Shown here: positions 44,245 through 52,862 of the stretch, one piece after another | How positions within the stretch are numbered: the first letter of the stretch is position 1 | Layout: each line of letters opens with the position of its first letter | From: Bdellovibrio sp. KM01 | Lineage (GTDB): Bacteria > Bdellovibrionota > Bdellovibrionia > Bdellovibrionales > Bdellovibrionaceae | Length of the DNA: 64,000 bases | NCBI RefSeq assembly: GCF_013752535.1 | Contig: NZ_CP058348.1 | Coordinates: 62,001 to 126,000, forward strand | Direction: 5' to 3' | Notes under the pieces: generated by a model | What the model was told of the DNA's origin: nothing | Seen by the model: the letters and a program-made list of their open reading frames with translations, nothing else | Databases searched by the model: none | Program-made: the position numbers and the translations under genes

Positions 44245-45330
44245 CTAAAAAGGTAAATTTCCGGTAACTTCAAATCGAATTCCAGCAACAGAGCCGCCGG
44301 TCATGTTTTTATAGATTGAAAAAAGACTGTCTTCGGTGCCTTCGTAATATTGCACGAAACCTGTTAGTGTAAACCAGTCGGTAATATTGTATCCATAACT
44401 CAAACTTGCAAAGGCATCCTGGTTGATCGAGTTGTAATACACTTGCGCCTGCAGATCGTGGCGGTTGGGATTCCAGACCATGCTGACATAGTACAAGGCT
44501 TTGTAGTCATGGGTGTTGGTGCTAAATCTTCCCGAATCATAGAACGTGACCATCGGTAGAATAACGAAATTTCCCAAAAATAAATCAACTCCCAAAGATC
44601 CAAAGTATTCGTCTTCGTAATCGGGGTCTGCGTGAACCGAATAGTCGTGACTACTGCCGAGTTCAATTTTTGGAACGGCCTTTTCAAAAGCATAGTTCGC
44701 CGTCATTCCGTAAATGTTCTTCATGGCTACGCGGGCGGCAATGGCTGTAAAAGCAATGCCTTGGCCATTGATTTTAACTCGCGCTCCCGTTCCAGTTTTG
44801 CCATCGTCTTCGTAGGTCATGGTTTCCGGTAAAGGTTCTGGATAATAAGTTTGCGCAAGCTGACTGACGCCTACTAAATCCAAACCAAATGTTTCGGATT
44901 CATATGAATAAGAGATACCTTGAGAATGCGTTAGTTGATCGGCAAAGGGATCAAAGAACAAGCGATTGTAACGACGTCCGGTCCACACATCCAAAGATGG
45001 CACAACCCAACTGTCACTCCACCGCATGGCTTGTTGGCCCACGCGAAGATAGGAGGATCCTGCTTTAAGTTCTAAATAGGCTTCTTGCAAATAACCCCGA
45101 TGTGGAGATCTGCGTTCTTCCGCGTTCTGTGCATAATCAAAGTCGCCAAAGCCTTCCGCAAAGACTTTGAAGTGACCGGCCTCTGCGTTCAATTTTGAAT
45201 GCAGCAATAGACGGTTTGCCATCTCTTCCTTGTTTTCTCCACCGATATATTCGTATCGAGAGCTTAAAGTCAGATCAGCACGCGCAGAAAAGGAGGCTAA
45301 TAATACAGCCCCGACGAGCCAAAGCCTCAC
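44245..45330 (-). CDS. Outer-membrane beta-barrel protein
   Basis: 361 residues starting at a GTG that overlaps the previous stop (GTGA). Signal peptide RLWLVGAVLLASFSARA. The mature chain is made of alternating-residue strands (LTLSSRYEYIGG, AYLELKAGSSYLRVGQQAMR, LDLVGVSQLAQTYY) and ends in TGNLPF, a C-terminal aromatic typical for BAM substrates. The segment SYLRVGQQAMRWSDSWVVPSLD is reminiscent of DUF1302-like barrels, which travel with LolA-like and ABC genes in many Gram-negatives. Its operon partners are the LolA-like protein upstream and the BtaA-like enzyme downstream, so lipid transport or insertion is a reasonable hypothesis. Confidence 0.82.
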   Translation of the reverse strand: MRLWLVGAVLLASFSARADLTLSSRYEYIGGENKEEMANRLLLHSKLNAEAGHFKVFAEGFGDFDYAQNAEERRSPHRGYLQEAYLELKAGSSYLRVGQQAMRWSDSWVVPSLDVWTGRRYNRLFFDPFADQLTHSQGISYSYESETFGLDLVGVSQLAQTYYPEPLPETMTYEDDGKTGTGARVKINGQGIAFTAIAARVAMKNIYGMTANYAFEKAVPKIELGSSHDYSVHADPDYEDEYFGSLGVDLFLGNFVILPMVTFYDSGRFSTNTHDYKALYYVSMVWNPNRHDLQAQVYYNSINQDAFASLSYGYNITDWFTLTGFVQYYEGTEDSLFSIYKNMTGGSVAGIRFEVTGNLPF

Positions 45331-46034
45331 TTCATGCTTTCCATATTGCGAGTCGTGAAAAAGCCGTCATCGAAAGTTTTTGGCTTCATGCTTTTGATGC
45401 GGATGTAGCTGACTTGTTTATTCACGTCCTGAATTTTGATAGTCGTGGGACGAACAGCGCCTGCTATACTTTTGTAATCCTCGAAAGACGCGCGTTTTAA
45501 GACTGTTTTGCCGTCGAGGCCCAGGTAATCAGCACGCAAAGGTTGAGCGTTTGATTTTTTCAGCCACAGGCGGATCCAGGCATAAGTTAGATTTTCTTTG
45601 GAGCCTTTAAGTAGTAATTGGACTTCGTTCGCATTCTCGGATTCTTTAGTGACATTGTAGTCACCAGCCCATCTGGTTCTGGAGATATCACCGTTTGCGA
45701 CCTGCCCTGAAAGTTTTTGTGCCAGGGATAAGCGCATAGATCTTTTAAGATTAGGAATGTAGGCGTGAAAGTCACGGTCCAGCATCAGCATATTGCGACC
45801 TTTATCGCGAGCTGGTTCTTTCGTGATGATCATCGTTTTGTCTTGGCCCTTAAGGGAAACATCGAAAACGGAAGTCCCTTCCGGAGTTTCCACTTGGATT
45901 TGCATTTCGTAGGAATCTGAAGGATTACGAATTTTGTCTGCGGCTTGAACCATTTGTTCCGGAGATGCGGCGTTCGCAGATAGCGCTGAAAAAACCAGAC
46001 CGAAGATAATTAGTTTAGCCTTTAGGATTTTCAT
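45327..46034 (-). CDS. LolA-like periplasmic outer-membrane lipoprotein-sorting protein
   Basis: 235 residues from the ATG at 46032-46034 (GGAG 6 bases before; a GTG four codons earlier overlaps that site). Signal peptide KILKAKLIIFGLVFSALSANA. The mature protein has the beta-sheet pattern of the COG2834 LolA-like family: MQIQVETPEGTSVFDVSLKG, KTMIITKEPARDKGRNMLM, then NLKRSMRLSLAQKLSGQVANG and DYLGLDGKTVLKRASFEDYK. Such proteins carry lipidated or lipid cargo across the periplasm. It is divergent, across 76 bases, from an ABC transporter of the LolCDE/MacB class, and its stop overlaps the barrel gene's start by 4 bases. Confidence 0.88.
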   Translation of the reverse strand: MKILKAKLIIFGLVFSALSANAASPEQMVQAADKIRNPSDSYEMQIQVETPEGTSVFDVSLKGQDKTMIITKEPARDKGRNMLMLDRDFHAYIPNLKRSMRLSLAQKLSGQVANGDISRTRWAGDYNVTKESENANEVQLLLKGSKENLTYAWIRLWLKKSNAQPLRADYLGLDGKTVLKRASFEDYKSIAGAVRPTTIKIQDVNKQVSYIRIKSMKPKTFDDGFFTTRNMESMK

Positions 46035-46110
46035 GATGATCTCCACAATTTAAATATCTATACTGTTTGAGCCTCCTCCACTTTAACCTTCCGTATTCAA
46101 AGGAGCAACA

Positions 46111-46791
46111 GTGAGTGCGCTATACAGACTTCAAAACCTAGATTACTCCTACGAGTGGAATAAACAAAAAGTGCCCGTTTTGAAGACTTTGAATATCTCT
46201 TTTGATGAGGCCTGCTTTTGTTGCATTGTTGGTCCCAGTGGATCTGGAAAAACGACGCTATTAAACCTTCTTGGATTATTGGATTCCCCGACAAATGGCC
46301 AAATAATTTTTGGGGATAAAGATGTGGGTAACCTTCCAGAGATTGAAAAGGAAAAGATTCGCCTTCATCAAGTGGGTTTTGTTTTTCAAAGTTTCTATTT
46401 GATTCCGACTTTGACGATTCTGGAAAATACGTCTTATTTCCTGCCGTCTTTGGGTTACTCCCAGGGTGAAGCAAAAAAAACAGCATTAGAAACTTTGGAT
46501 TTATTGGGAATTGCGAATCACGCGCATAAAAAGCCATTGGAGTTATCCGGTGGCCAACGGCAGCGTGCTGCGATTGCCCGTGCGATCGCTAAAAAGCCGG
46601 CCGTAGTTTTGGCGGATGAGCCGACAGCGAACTTAGATTCTGAAACTTCTGAAAAAATTATTGGTGCCTTTAAGGAACTTCAGAAATCTCAACGCACCAG
46701 TTTCATTTTTTCCACACATGACTCTCATCTAGTTAAATATGCAGAGACGATCCATCACATCAAAGACGGTCAAATTTCTACGGGAGCATAG
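46111..46791 (+). CDS. ABC transporter ATP-binding protein (LolD/MacB class)
   Basis: 226 residues from a GTG with AAAGGAG 6 bases upstream. Walker A GPSGSGKTTLLN, Q-loop FVFQSFYLIP, signature LSGGQRQRAAIARA, Walker B AVVLADEPTANLD and switch His in STHDSHLV are all intact. The sequence belongs to the LolD/MacB/FtsE group, which powers extraction of lipoproteins or other cargo from the inner-membrane outer leaflet rather than import. The permease gene starts 2 bases after its stop. Confidence 0.95.
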   Translation: MSALYRLQNLDYSYEWNKQKVPVLKTLNISFDEACFCCIVGPSGSGKTTLLNLLGLLDSPTNGQIIFGDKDVGNLPEIEKEKIRLHQVGFVFQSFYLIPTLTILENTSYFLPSLGYSQGEAKKTALETLDLLGIANHAHKKPLELSGGQRQRAAIARAIAKKPAVVLADEPTANLDSETSEKIIGAFKELQKSQRTSFIFSTHDSHLVKYAETIHHIKDGQISTGA

Positions 46792-46793
46792 CC

Positions 46794-48002
46794 ATGACAG
46801 AGATTTTTAAAATTGCCTGGAGAAATCTATTCCGTAATCCCCGTAGAACAGCGGCAAGTCTGTTAACTGTTTGTTTGGGTGCAGCTGCTCTTTTGATCTA
46901 TCAAGGTTTCAACAGTGGGATCATGAATCAATACCGCGAGAATACCATCCACGGATACTATGGTTTCGGCCAAGTTTTCCCCAAAGGCTATTACGGAAAA
47001 GTGTTCGAGCAACCCTGGAAAATGTGGATTGAAAATCCGGAAGAGGCTGAGAAGAAACTTTTGTCGGCTCCTGGTGTGGAACAAGTCTTCCCCCGTCTTT
47101 CATTTTATAGTTTCTTGGCCAAGGGCGGAATCACGCTGGGTGGCCGCGGCGAAGGTGTTTTACCAGAAAGAGAAAATAAATTCTTTGATAAGATGAATTT
47201 TATTTCTGGCGGCGATCTTAAAGATGAAAGTGAAATTATTCTTGGAAAAGGCCTGGCCGATTCTTTAGATGTTAAAGCGGGCGATACGCTGACTCTTTTG
47301 ACTCAAACGATCAATGGTCAGTTGAATGGTGCTGACCTAAAAGTTGCAGGCGTTTTTCATATGGGGATTAAGGCCATCGATGATGGTTACTATCGCCTTC
47401 ACTTAAAGCAAGCTCAGCGCCTGCTGGATACTCAGCGCGTGGAATTGTTCTCTTTGGCGACGACCGGCGTGGATCATTGGGATGAGGTTGCAAAGAACAT
47501 CAATCAAGCAGATCCCAATCTAGAACCGGTGCGTTTTGAGATTCTGGATAAAGTATATTATCAGAACTCGGTGGACTTTTTGTCTGCGCAGTTTGCTTTT
47601 ATCCGCATGATTATTCTGTTGATCGTAGCTTTGGGAATTTTCAATACCATCGCAGTTGGATTGCTGGAACGTGGTGGCGAGATTGGTGCTTTAAGAGCCA
47701 ATGGCGAAAAGCGCAGTCGTCTGTTCAAAATTCTTTTGCTGGAAAATTCATTTTTGGGGCTGTTCGGCGGGATTTTGGGGATACTATTGGCTTTGCTTTG
47801 CACGAAAACGGTGTTGGCATCGGGAATTCCGATGCCTCCGGGCCCCGGGATCACTCGTCAGTATTTGATTTTCATTGAGATTCAAGGAAGTCATTACGTA
47901 CAGGCATTATTGTTGCCGATGTTTACGGCAATCATCGCCAGCTGCTGGCCGATTTTCAAGCTTTTGCGCAGATCCATTCCGGAACTTCTGCGCTCGACAT
48001 AA
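46794..48002 (+). CDS. FtsX-like ABC transporter permease (LolC/E-MacB type)
   Basis: 402 residues with the type VII layout: one N-terminal TM helix (about 17-38), a periplasmic MacB-like core domain (about 40-260) and three C-terminal TM helices (about 267-292, 317-341 and 364-386). FKIAWRNLFRNPRRTAASLL is the N-terminal signature of LolE-type permeases, and GLLERGGEIGALRANGEKRS is the coupling-helix motif of FtsX permeases. With the ATPase it should form a 2+2 complex handing cargo to a periplasmic carrier, plausibly the divergently encoded LolA-like protein. The stop is 3 bases from the convergent gene. Confidence 0.93.
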   Translation: MTEIFKIAWRNLFRNPRRTAASLLTVCLGAAALLIYQGFNSGIMNQYRENTIHGYYGFGQVFPKGYYGKVFEQPWKMWIENPEEAEKKLLSAPGVEQVFPRLSFYSFLAKGGITLGGRGEGVLPERENKFFDKMNFISGGDLKDESEIILGKGLADSLDVKAGDTLTLLTQTINGQLNGADLKVAGVFHMGIKAIDDGYYRLHLKQAQRLLDTQRVELFSLATTGVDHWDEVAKNINQADPNLEPVRFEILDKVYYQNSVDFLSAQFAFIRMIILLIVALGIFNTIAVGLLERGGEIGALRANGEKRSRLFKILLLENSFLGLFGGILGILLALLCTKTVLASGIPMPPGPGITRQYLIFIEIQGSHYVQALLLPMFTAIIASCWPIFKLLRRSIPELLRST

Positions 48003-48005
48003 AGA

Positions 48006-50129
48006 CTATCTTTTCAATAGGGCAAGTTGGCGGGTTAGTTCAAATTCACGATCGGTGATAACACCCATGTGACCTTGGATTTCCGCCAATTCCACTCCGT
48101 GTTTTACCGCCATTTTATAGATTTGTTTAACTTTATCCCACTCGATATCGCGACCCATGGTGAATGATTCGTGACGACCTTCCATTGCCAACAACGCTGT
48201 TTCTGCCAGGCAGGCATAAACGGTTTTTCCAGGTAAGCCCAAATCACAAGACATTTGCATGGGGCCTGGTAAATTCACTTCGCCGGATTCCATGATCAGA
48301 ACGTCAGGACGTTTTCTGACGTCTTCCATTTCGAAATCCAATGGACGAGAACAGTCCGCGACTACGCAACCGGGCTTAAGTAACATCACATCCACGATCT
48401 TTTGGTCGAAGGACGACGTAGCCGTTAGCAAGGCGTCCGCTTGAGAAGCCAAGTCGTTGGCATTTGTTGAAAGGATAATTTCACAGTTCGGTGCGATTTG
48501 GCGAATCTCTTCGCGCAGTTCTTCCAGACGATTCATTCTGGGTGCAACCAAACAAAGCTTTTTAAAAGTCAGCGCAAGAAGTTTCGCTGAAACCTTCCCA
48601 ATTGAACCCGTCGCGCCGATGACCATCGCCATGCCGTTCACACGATTGTCAATTGGGTCGATGGAAACGAAACCCATTTTTCTAACGGCTTGGTTAAGAC
48701 CCCACAATGTTGCAGAAGCACTTAGACTGTTACCGGTCGTCACAGGAATCGGACTGTTTTGATTGATCGTGATACCTTGGTCGCCGACAATTTTCGTGTA
48801 GGCACCAAGACCTGCGATCTTTGCCCCACGGGCCGCGGCGTCTCTGCAGATGCCTTCAATTTGGCGATAAATCACTTCCGGATCAGATTCTTTTAAAACT
48901 TTTGGTGTTGCCATCAATCCATAGATGATGCCGCTGACTTCCTTGCCATTGTGCTGGCTGATCACATGTTTGATTTCGCCGTAGACAATCGGTGGGGCTT
49001 TCGAAATCAGGCGGTCAAACGGATCATTCCAGGATTTTGGCATTTGCTTTAAAATTCCAAAGCCAGGAACGCGGGTAAAATCATTATGAGAAAGTGCGTG
49101 CACAACAAATGCGAAATCAGGTGGCTCTTCTTTTTTTAGTTTTCCTCTGACGAAATTGATACCTTTCGAAATCTTAGCCTGAGTAGAAGTCTGGCGCGTT
49201 GTTGTGTATTGTCGAGCCACTTCACGAACTTCCGTTTCAGTAGCCAACAGTTGTTCCCATTCTTCATTTGAAAGCGGAGCCGTTCTGTTATGAGTTAAAC
49301 GAAGGACAGCGTCCAAGATCGAATAGTTCATATAGGGGCTTACGTTAAACTCTTCCGGGAAAAGATTGATGATGGATCTGGGTTCGTACTTTTTAAGTTC
49401 TTGTTCCATCAGCGGATGATGTGACCAGACGATCACATCTTTGTTGCGAACAACATCGGCACCAGAGTCATAGAGCAAAATAATTGGAAGGTCGCCGCAC
49501 ACGTACTGCAGGTGTTCAGCTTGAGAAACCAAGGATGAACGCATCATCTTTTGAAACTTATTTTCGGCAAACGGTGTGTTGTTGCGTAGGTCGCGCATTG
49601 TTGCGAAATTAAGAGCGGTTTTGGTAACTGTCTTAAGTCCTTTGAAGGGACGGATAACAAAAGGCAGCCCTAATAGTGCGAAAGCATCACCCATGTGAAC
49701 GGATTCTGGGTAGCGGTGACGAAGAAACTCTTCTATTTCCAGATTCAAAATGGCAGTTGGAAAGAAAACGCCCTGTTCAGGCTGAACTTTTCCTTGATCG
49801 ATCATTTTTACCAGTGAATTGATGTTGGCAATTTCGCGAAGACCCGTGCCATCACAAATAGGTGCTGAAGATGGCAAACCCATGATCTCAAGATACTGAC
49901 TGTGAACGTAGCTTTTGCCATCCATACGAATGACAGGAGGAAGGCTGGTTAATGCAAAGGCATCAACTTGATCACGCAGGCTTATAATCAGCTTTTTCAT
50001 TAGGTCCACAGAGAACTGCACACCAAAGCGCTGAACTTCGAAGTGATTGCCACCGTAGTCAAATTCAAAGGATGCATCCCAGAAGGGGCGACCGAAACTA
50101 ATCTCTGCGATGCGATATGTACTTTTCAT
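48006..50129 (-). CDS. Acyl-ACP-reductase (AAR)-like enzyme with an unknown N-terminal domain
   Basis: 707 residues from the ATG at 50127-50129 (GGAG 5 bases upstream). The C-terminal half (about 355-690) follows the cyanobacterial aldehyde-forming acyl-ACP reductase: LGAYTKIVGDQG, PVTTGNSLSASATLWGL, a Rossmann loop MVIGATGSIGKVSAKLLAL, and VYACLAETALLAMEGRHESF, whose Cys640 aligns with the cysteine that forms the acyl-enzyme. It ends FTMGRDIEWDKVKQIYKMAV, as in AAR. The first 340 residues are not part of AAR and I do not recognise them; segments QDVNG-free but with MGDAFALLGLPFVIRP and LLYDSGADVVRNKDVIVW suggest a separate enzyme. It overlaps the SDR gene by 32 bases. Expected reaction: acyl thioester to aldehyde. 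Confidence 0.82.
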   Translation of the reverse strand: MKSTYRIAEISFGRPFWDASFEFDYGGNHFEVQRFGVQFSVDLMKKLIISLRDQVDAFALTSLPPVIRMDGKSYVHSQYLEIMGLPSSAPICDGTGLREIANINSLVKMIDQGKVQPEQGVFFPTAILNLEIEEFLRHRYPESVHMGDAFALLGLPFVIRPFKGLKTVTKTALNFATMRDLRNNTPFAENKFQKMMRSSLVSQAEHLQYVCGDLPIILLYDSGADVVRNKDVIVWSHHPLMEQELKKYEPRSIINLFPEEFNVSPYMNYSILDAVLRLTHNRTAPLSNEEWEQLLATETEVREVARQYTTTRQTSTQAKISKGINFVRGKLKKEEPPDFAFVVHALSHNDFTRVPGFGILKQMPKSWNDPFDRLISKAPPIVYGEIKHVISQHNGKEVSGIIYGLMATPKVLKESDPEVIYRQIEGICRDAAARGAKIAGLGAYTKIVGDQGITINQNSPIPVTTGNSLSASATLWGLNQAVRKMGFVSIDPIDNRVNGMAMVIGATGSIGKVSAKLLALTFKKLCLVAPRMNRLEELREEIRQIAPNCEIILSTNANDLASQADALLTATSSFDQKIVDVMLLKPGCVVADCSRPLDFEMEDVRKRPDVLIMESGEVNLPGPMQMSCDLGLPGKTVYACLAETALLAMEGRHESFTMGRDIEWDKVKQIYKMAVKHGVELAEIQGHMGVITDREFELTRQLALLKR

Positions 50130-51129
50130 AGCCTCTCCAGAAAATAGCTTCGTAATCTTTAAACTCAGGACACCAGTTCGCACCTAAAACAGCTTCAGTA
50201 TCGCTGGAGTCGTATTTAGGAAAATGCAGAAGATAGTTTAGTTCTTCCTGAGGAAACTTCAAGGCTAGTTCAGAAACGGCCTTTAGCAATGTCTCAGGAA
50301 CGTTATCTACAAGTTTAATGCCCTTGCTGTTGATGCTTCTGTTTTCCAAAGTCGATTTATAAAGTTCTTCGATATCAAGTCCGTGTTTGGGCGTGATATG
50401 AAAGCTGCGGTAAGAAGTATTCTCTGGGTTCAAAGACCAATCACAAAACTTAACGATAGCTTCAGCCGCTTTATCAACGGGTACCAATGGCAATGTTCTG
50501 CCCACCGTTCCGGGCAAGGGCAATACGGTTGGGAAAGCTTCGATTACCTTTTTCAGTCGATCAAAAGCAACGGGAGCTTGATAAGGCCCATCGATGCGCT
50601 GAATTTCGCCGTTTGCCGTATCCCCGACCAAAACTCCCAGTCGGAAATTAACTTTCAAACGAAATTCGTGATTCCAGTTTTGAATGGTTTTCTCTGCCAA
50701 AGCTTTAGATTCGGAATATGGATCGGGGAATGAACTTGAGAAATTTAAATCGTAGGGTTTTACCCCCGGCAATTTAGAGTTCACCGCGGCTGCCACAGAG
50801 CTGGTATTCATGAAGACGGGAATATTCAAAAGGCTGGCAACCTTAAGGGCGGTACCTGTTCCAGTAATATTGTGATGAAAACATTCTTCGTGGGTGGCAG
50901 TTAGGTCATATAGACCCGCCATGTGCAAAAAGATTTCAAACTTTTCAGCTTTCAAAGCTTCAATATCCAAGCCTGCATTCCACTTGCGCAAGTCACCTTG
51001 AATTTCGGTGTTGCCCGAGCGGGACATAACGTAAACCTGAAAATTTTCACGCAGCAGTGGGACAACCTTCTGACCCAGAAAGCCCGTACCACCCGTCACC
51101 AAAATTTTAGGTTTCGATTTGCTCGTCAT
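50098..51129 (-). CDS. Extended SDR, acyl-thioester-reductase-like (NAD_binding_4)
   Basis: 343 residues; the ATG overlaps the previous stop (ATGA at 51126-51129). The Rossmann loop ILVTGGTGFLGQKVV, LHMAGLYDLT, NTSSVAAA and the catalytic YSESKALAEK (Tyr-x-x-x-Lys) define an extended short-chain dehydrogenase close to the NAD_binding_4/male-sterility group and to sterol or 2-alkyl-3-ketoacid reductases. Likely chemistry is NAD(P)H-dependent reduction of an acyl thioester, aldehyde or ketone on a long chain. It is the middle gene between the DagK-like and AAR-like genes. Confidence 0.85.
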   Translation of the reverse strand: MTSKSKPKILVTGGTGFLGQKVVPLLRENFQVYVMSRSGNTEIQGDLRKWNAGLDIEALKAEKFEIFLHMAGLYDLTATHEECFHHNITGTGTALKVASLLNIPVFMNTSSVAAAVNSKLPGVKPYDLNFSSSFPDPYSESKALAEKTIQNWNHEFRLKVNFRLGVLVGDTANGEIQRIDGPYQAPVAFDRLKKVIEAFPTVLPLPGTVGRTLPLVPVDKAAEAIVKFCDWSLNPENTSYRSFHITPKHGLDIEELYKSTLENRSINSKGIKLVDNVPETLLKAVSELALKFPQEELNYLLHFPKYDSSDTEAVLGANWCPEFKDYEAIFWRGYEKYISHRRD

Positions 51130-52133
51130 TTTGCCGCTACCACGATTGGTAAGAAACGGTGCAAGCATTTTACTGTAAGCTCACTTACACCTTTATGAAG
51201 AACCTCTCCGTCACCAAAGAAAGTCAGGGTTCTTTTCGTGTTTTTTGTTTTCAAGGAAAACTCTTTTAGCTCGTAAGATTTGGAATAAGGAAGTCTTGCA
51301 GCAGTGCCACGGCGAATATTTAAAGCAGTGCGCACATGTTCTGCTTGAGAACTGGATTCAGAGATCAACAGATTCATGGTGCCGTCAGTATTTGACGTAA
51401 AAGGAGCAGGAGTAAATGTTGAAGCCACATTCGGTTGATTATTCACCAGAATAATAGGTGCTGTTGTTTCGAAGTTCGCTTTATTGGGGATATTGACTTC
51501 CAACTTCCAATCAGTTGGATCCCAGGTACGAATAGCTTCGAGTGCCATCATCGAATAAATTTGTGGGCCCATCTTCTTAACCATGGAATAGCTTTGTTTA
51601 GCCAAGAACTTGAATGCCAAAGTTGCCTTCGGGCAGTCGGATCTTTTTTGCAAATAGCTGCGGAAATCATTCGACATCTCGGCTGTCATTGCTGGCAGCC
51701 CCAAGCCGCCATTTGTTAACATATAAGATTTTTTGCCATCGCCAGTAACTTCGATCACGTCGATATTCTTGGTTGTTCCTTCAAGGATATTGCGAACGGC
51801 TTGATGAATCTTAGTTGAAATACCCATTCTTTCCGCAAGATCATTGGCTGTACCAGAGCGAACCAGGGTAACCGGTGGCATATCAAAACCCAATCGTTCG
51901 TGGATTCGGATCATAGTTTGGAAAGTCACATTGATCGTTCCGTCTCCGCCGCAAATGATCAGGGCATTGGTTTTATTCAACATCTCGTGGGCTAAAAAGA
52001 GGTCTAATTCTTCAAGAGTTTTCGGAGTGGCAAAATGCAAATCACAGCGGAAAAGGGCTTCGCGAACAATAGCTTCCACTTGCCCTTGATTGGAGGAGCC
52101 TGCCTTTGGATTGATAAGGATCGAAACTCTCAT
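51126..52133 (-). CDS. Diacylglycerol kinase-family lipid kinase
   Basis: 335 residues from the ATG at 52131-52133 (AGAGG 7 bases before). The DAGK catalytic domain is clear: VSILINPKAG at the start, IICGGDGTINVT (GGDGT ATP-binding loop), LVRSGTANDLAERMG and the C-terminal FFGDGEVL. Members phosphorylate diacylglycerol, sphingoid bases or other lipids with ATP. It is the first gene of a three-gene minus-strand operon with two reductases, so a non-standard lipid alcohol could be its substrate. Confidence 0.92.
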   Translation of the reverse strand: MRVSILINPKAGSSNQGQVEAIVREALFRCDLHFATPKTLEELDLFLAHEMLNKTNALIICGGDGTINVTFQTMIRIHERLGFDMPPVTLVRSGTANDLAERMGISTKIHQAVRNILEGTTKNIDVIEVTGDGKKSYMLTNGGLGLPAMTAEMSNDFRSYLQKRSDCPKATLAFKFLAKQSYSMVKKMGPQIYSMMALEAIRTWDPTDWKLEVNIPNKANFETTAPIILVNNQPNVASTFTPAPFTSNTDGTMNLLISESSSQAEHVRTALNIRRGTAARLPYSKSYELKEFSLKTKNTKRTLTFFGDGEVLHKGVSELTVKCLHRFLPIVVAAK

Positions 52134-52222
52134 GGAGATACCTCTGTTAATTCCCATCTCAAGTGCATGTTATGTGCCCCCAGCAACCACCGTAGTCACG
52201 CAATAGTTCTAGGTGGGAAGCT

Positions 52223-52245
52223 CTAACTGTCTTAAAGTTAGACAG
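52223..52245. promoter_or_regulatory. Overlapping inverted repeats in the divergent intergenic region
   Basis: CTGTC (52227-52231) and GACAG (52241-52245) flank CTTAAAGTTA, and CTAAC (52223-52227) mirrors GTTAG nearby, giving two interleaved inverted repeats. A further GGTTA/TAACC repeat lies near 52265-52283. This 262-base gap separates the DagK-like operon from a divergent lipoprotein gene, so operators are plausible but not shown. Confidence 0.35.
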
Positions 52246-52395
52246 AGTGACAGCCAGGGCCTACACCCGGGCAATAAGGTTAACCATATGTAACCACTTG
52301 AAAAGACTGCGGAGCTCCTAATCCTGGCTCGATAGAGGTATAGTTCCTGGGTCCTGGGCTTGTTAAATGAAATTGCACAAAATACGATATTGTTT

Positions 52396-52860
52396 ATGAA
52401 AAACATCGTTCTGCTTTTAGCGTTTTTGGGACTATCTGCGTGTGCCGGAAAATATAATATCAAATCTTCTGAATCTTCTGTGAATTACGTCGTGAATACT
52501 GCGCACGTGATTAATCAGGGTGGCAATTCCAAAGACATGGATACTCACGTATCGCGTGCTTTGATGGTGCGTGGTCTTAAGGTGACTGACAGTGAGTCTG
52601 TCACGAATATTCCCAAGACGGATATTTTGGTTAAGTACACGGATAGCTGGCAATGGGATATCACAATGTACTTAAGAGCTGTCGACATTACTTTCTATGA
52701 TAAAAGCGGAAATATTATAGCTTCTGGGAACTACACGAATTCAGTTTTCCACGAATGGCCAAATGAAGGTCAGGTCGTGCAAAAAATTGTCGATGATATT
52801 TTTGAAAAACTTAGAATTACACCAGGAAAAAAACAGGCTTCGAACCCAACGAAGCCTTAG
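52396..52860 (+). CDS. Small lipoprotein
   Basis: 154 residues from the ATG at 52396. Signal KNIVLLLAFLGLSAC with lipobox LSAC (Cys16). The mature part looks like a single alpha/beta domain (ALMVRGLKVTDSES, TDILVKYTDSWQWDITMYLR, AVDITFYDKSGNIIASGNY), a pattern resembling DUF4136-type lipoproteins, though this is tentative. The 3' end carries the transcription terminator of the convergent gene inside its coding sequence. Confidence 0.78.
   Translation: MKNIVLLLAFLGLSACAGKYNIKSSESSVNYVVNTAHVINQGGNSKDMDTHVSRALMVRGLKVTDSESVTNIPKTDILVKYTDSWQWDITMYLRAVDITFYDKSGNIIASGNYTNSVFHEWPNEGQVVQKIVDDIFEKLRITPGKKQASNPTKP
52827..52857 (-). terminator. Minus-strand terminator embedded in the end of the convergent lipoprotein gene
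   Basis: AGGCTTCG (52835-52842) and CGAAGCCT (52850-52857) form a perfect 8-bp stem with a 7-base loop. On the minus strand it is followed by G and seven T (A run 52827-52833). It would stop transcripts of the gene ending at 52863. Confidence 0.82.
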
Positions 52861-52862
52861 AG

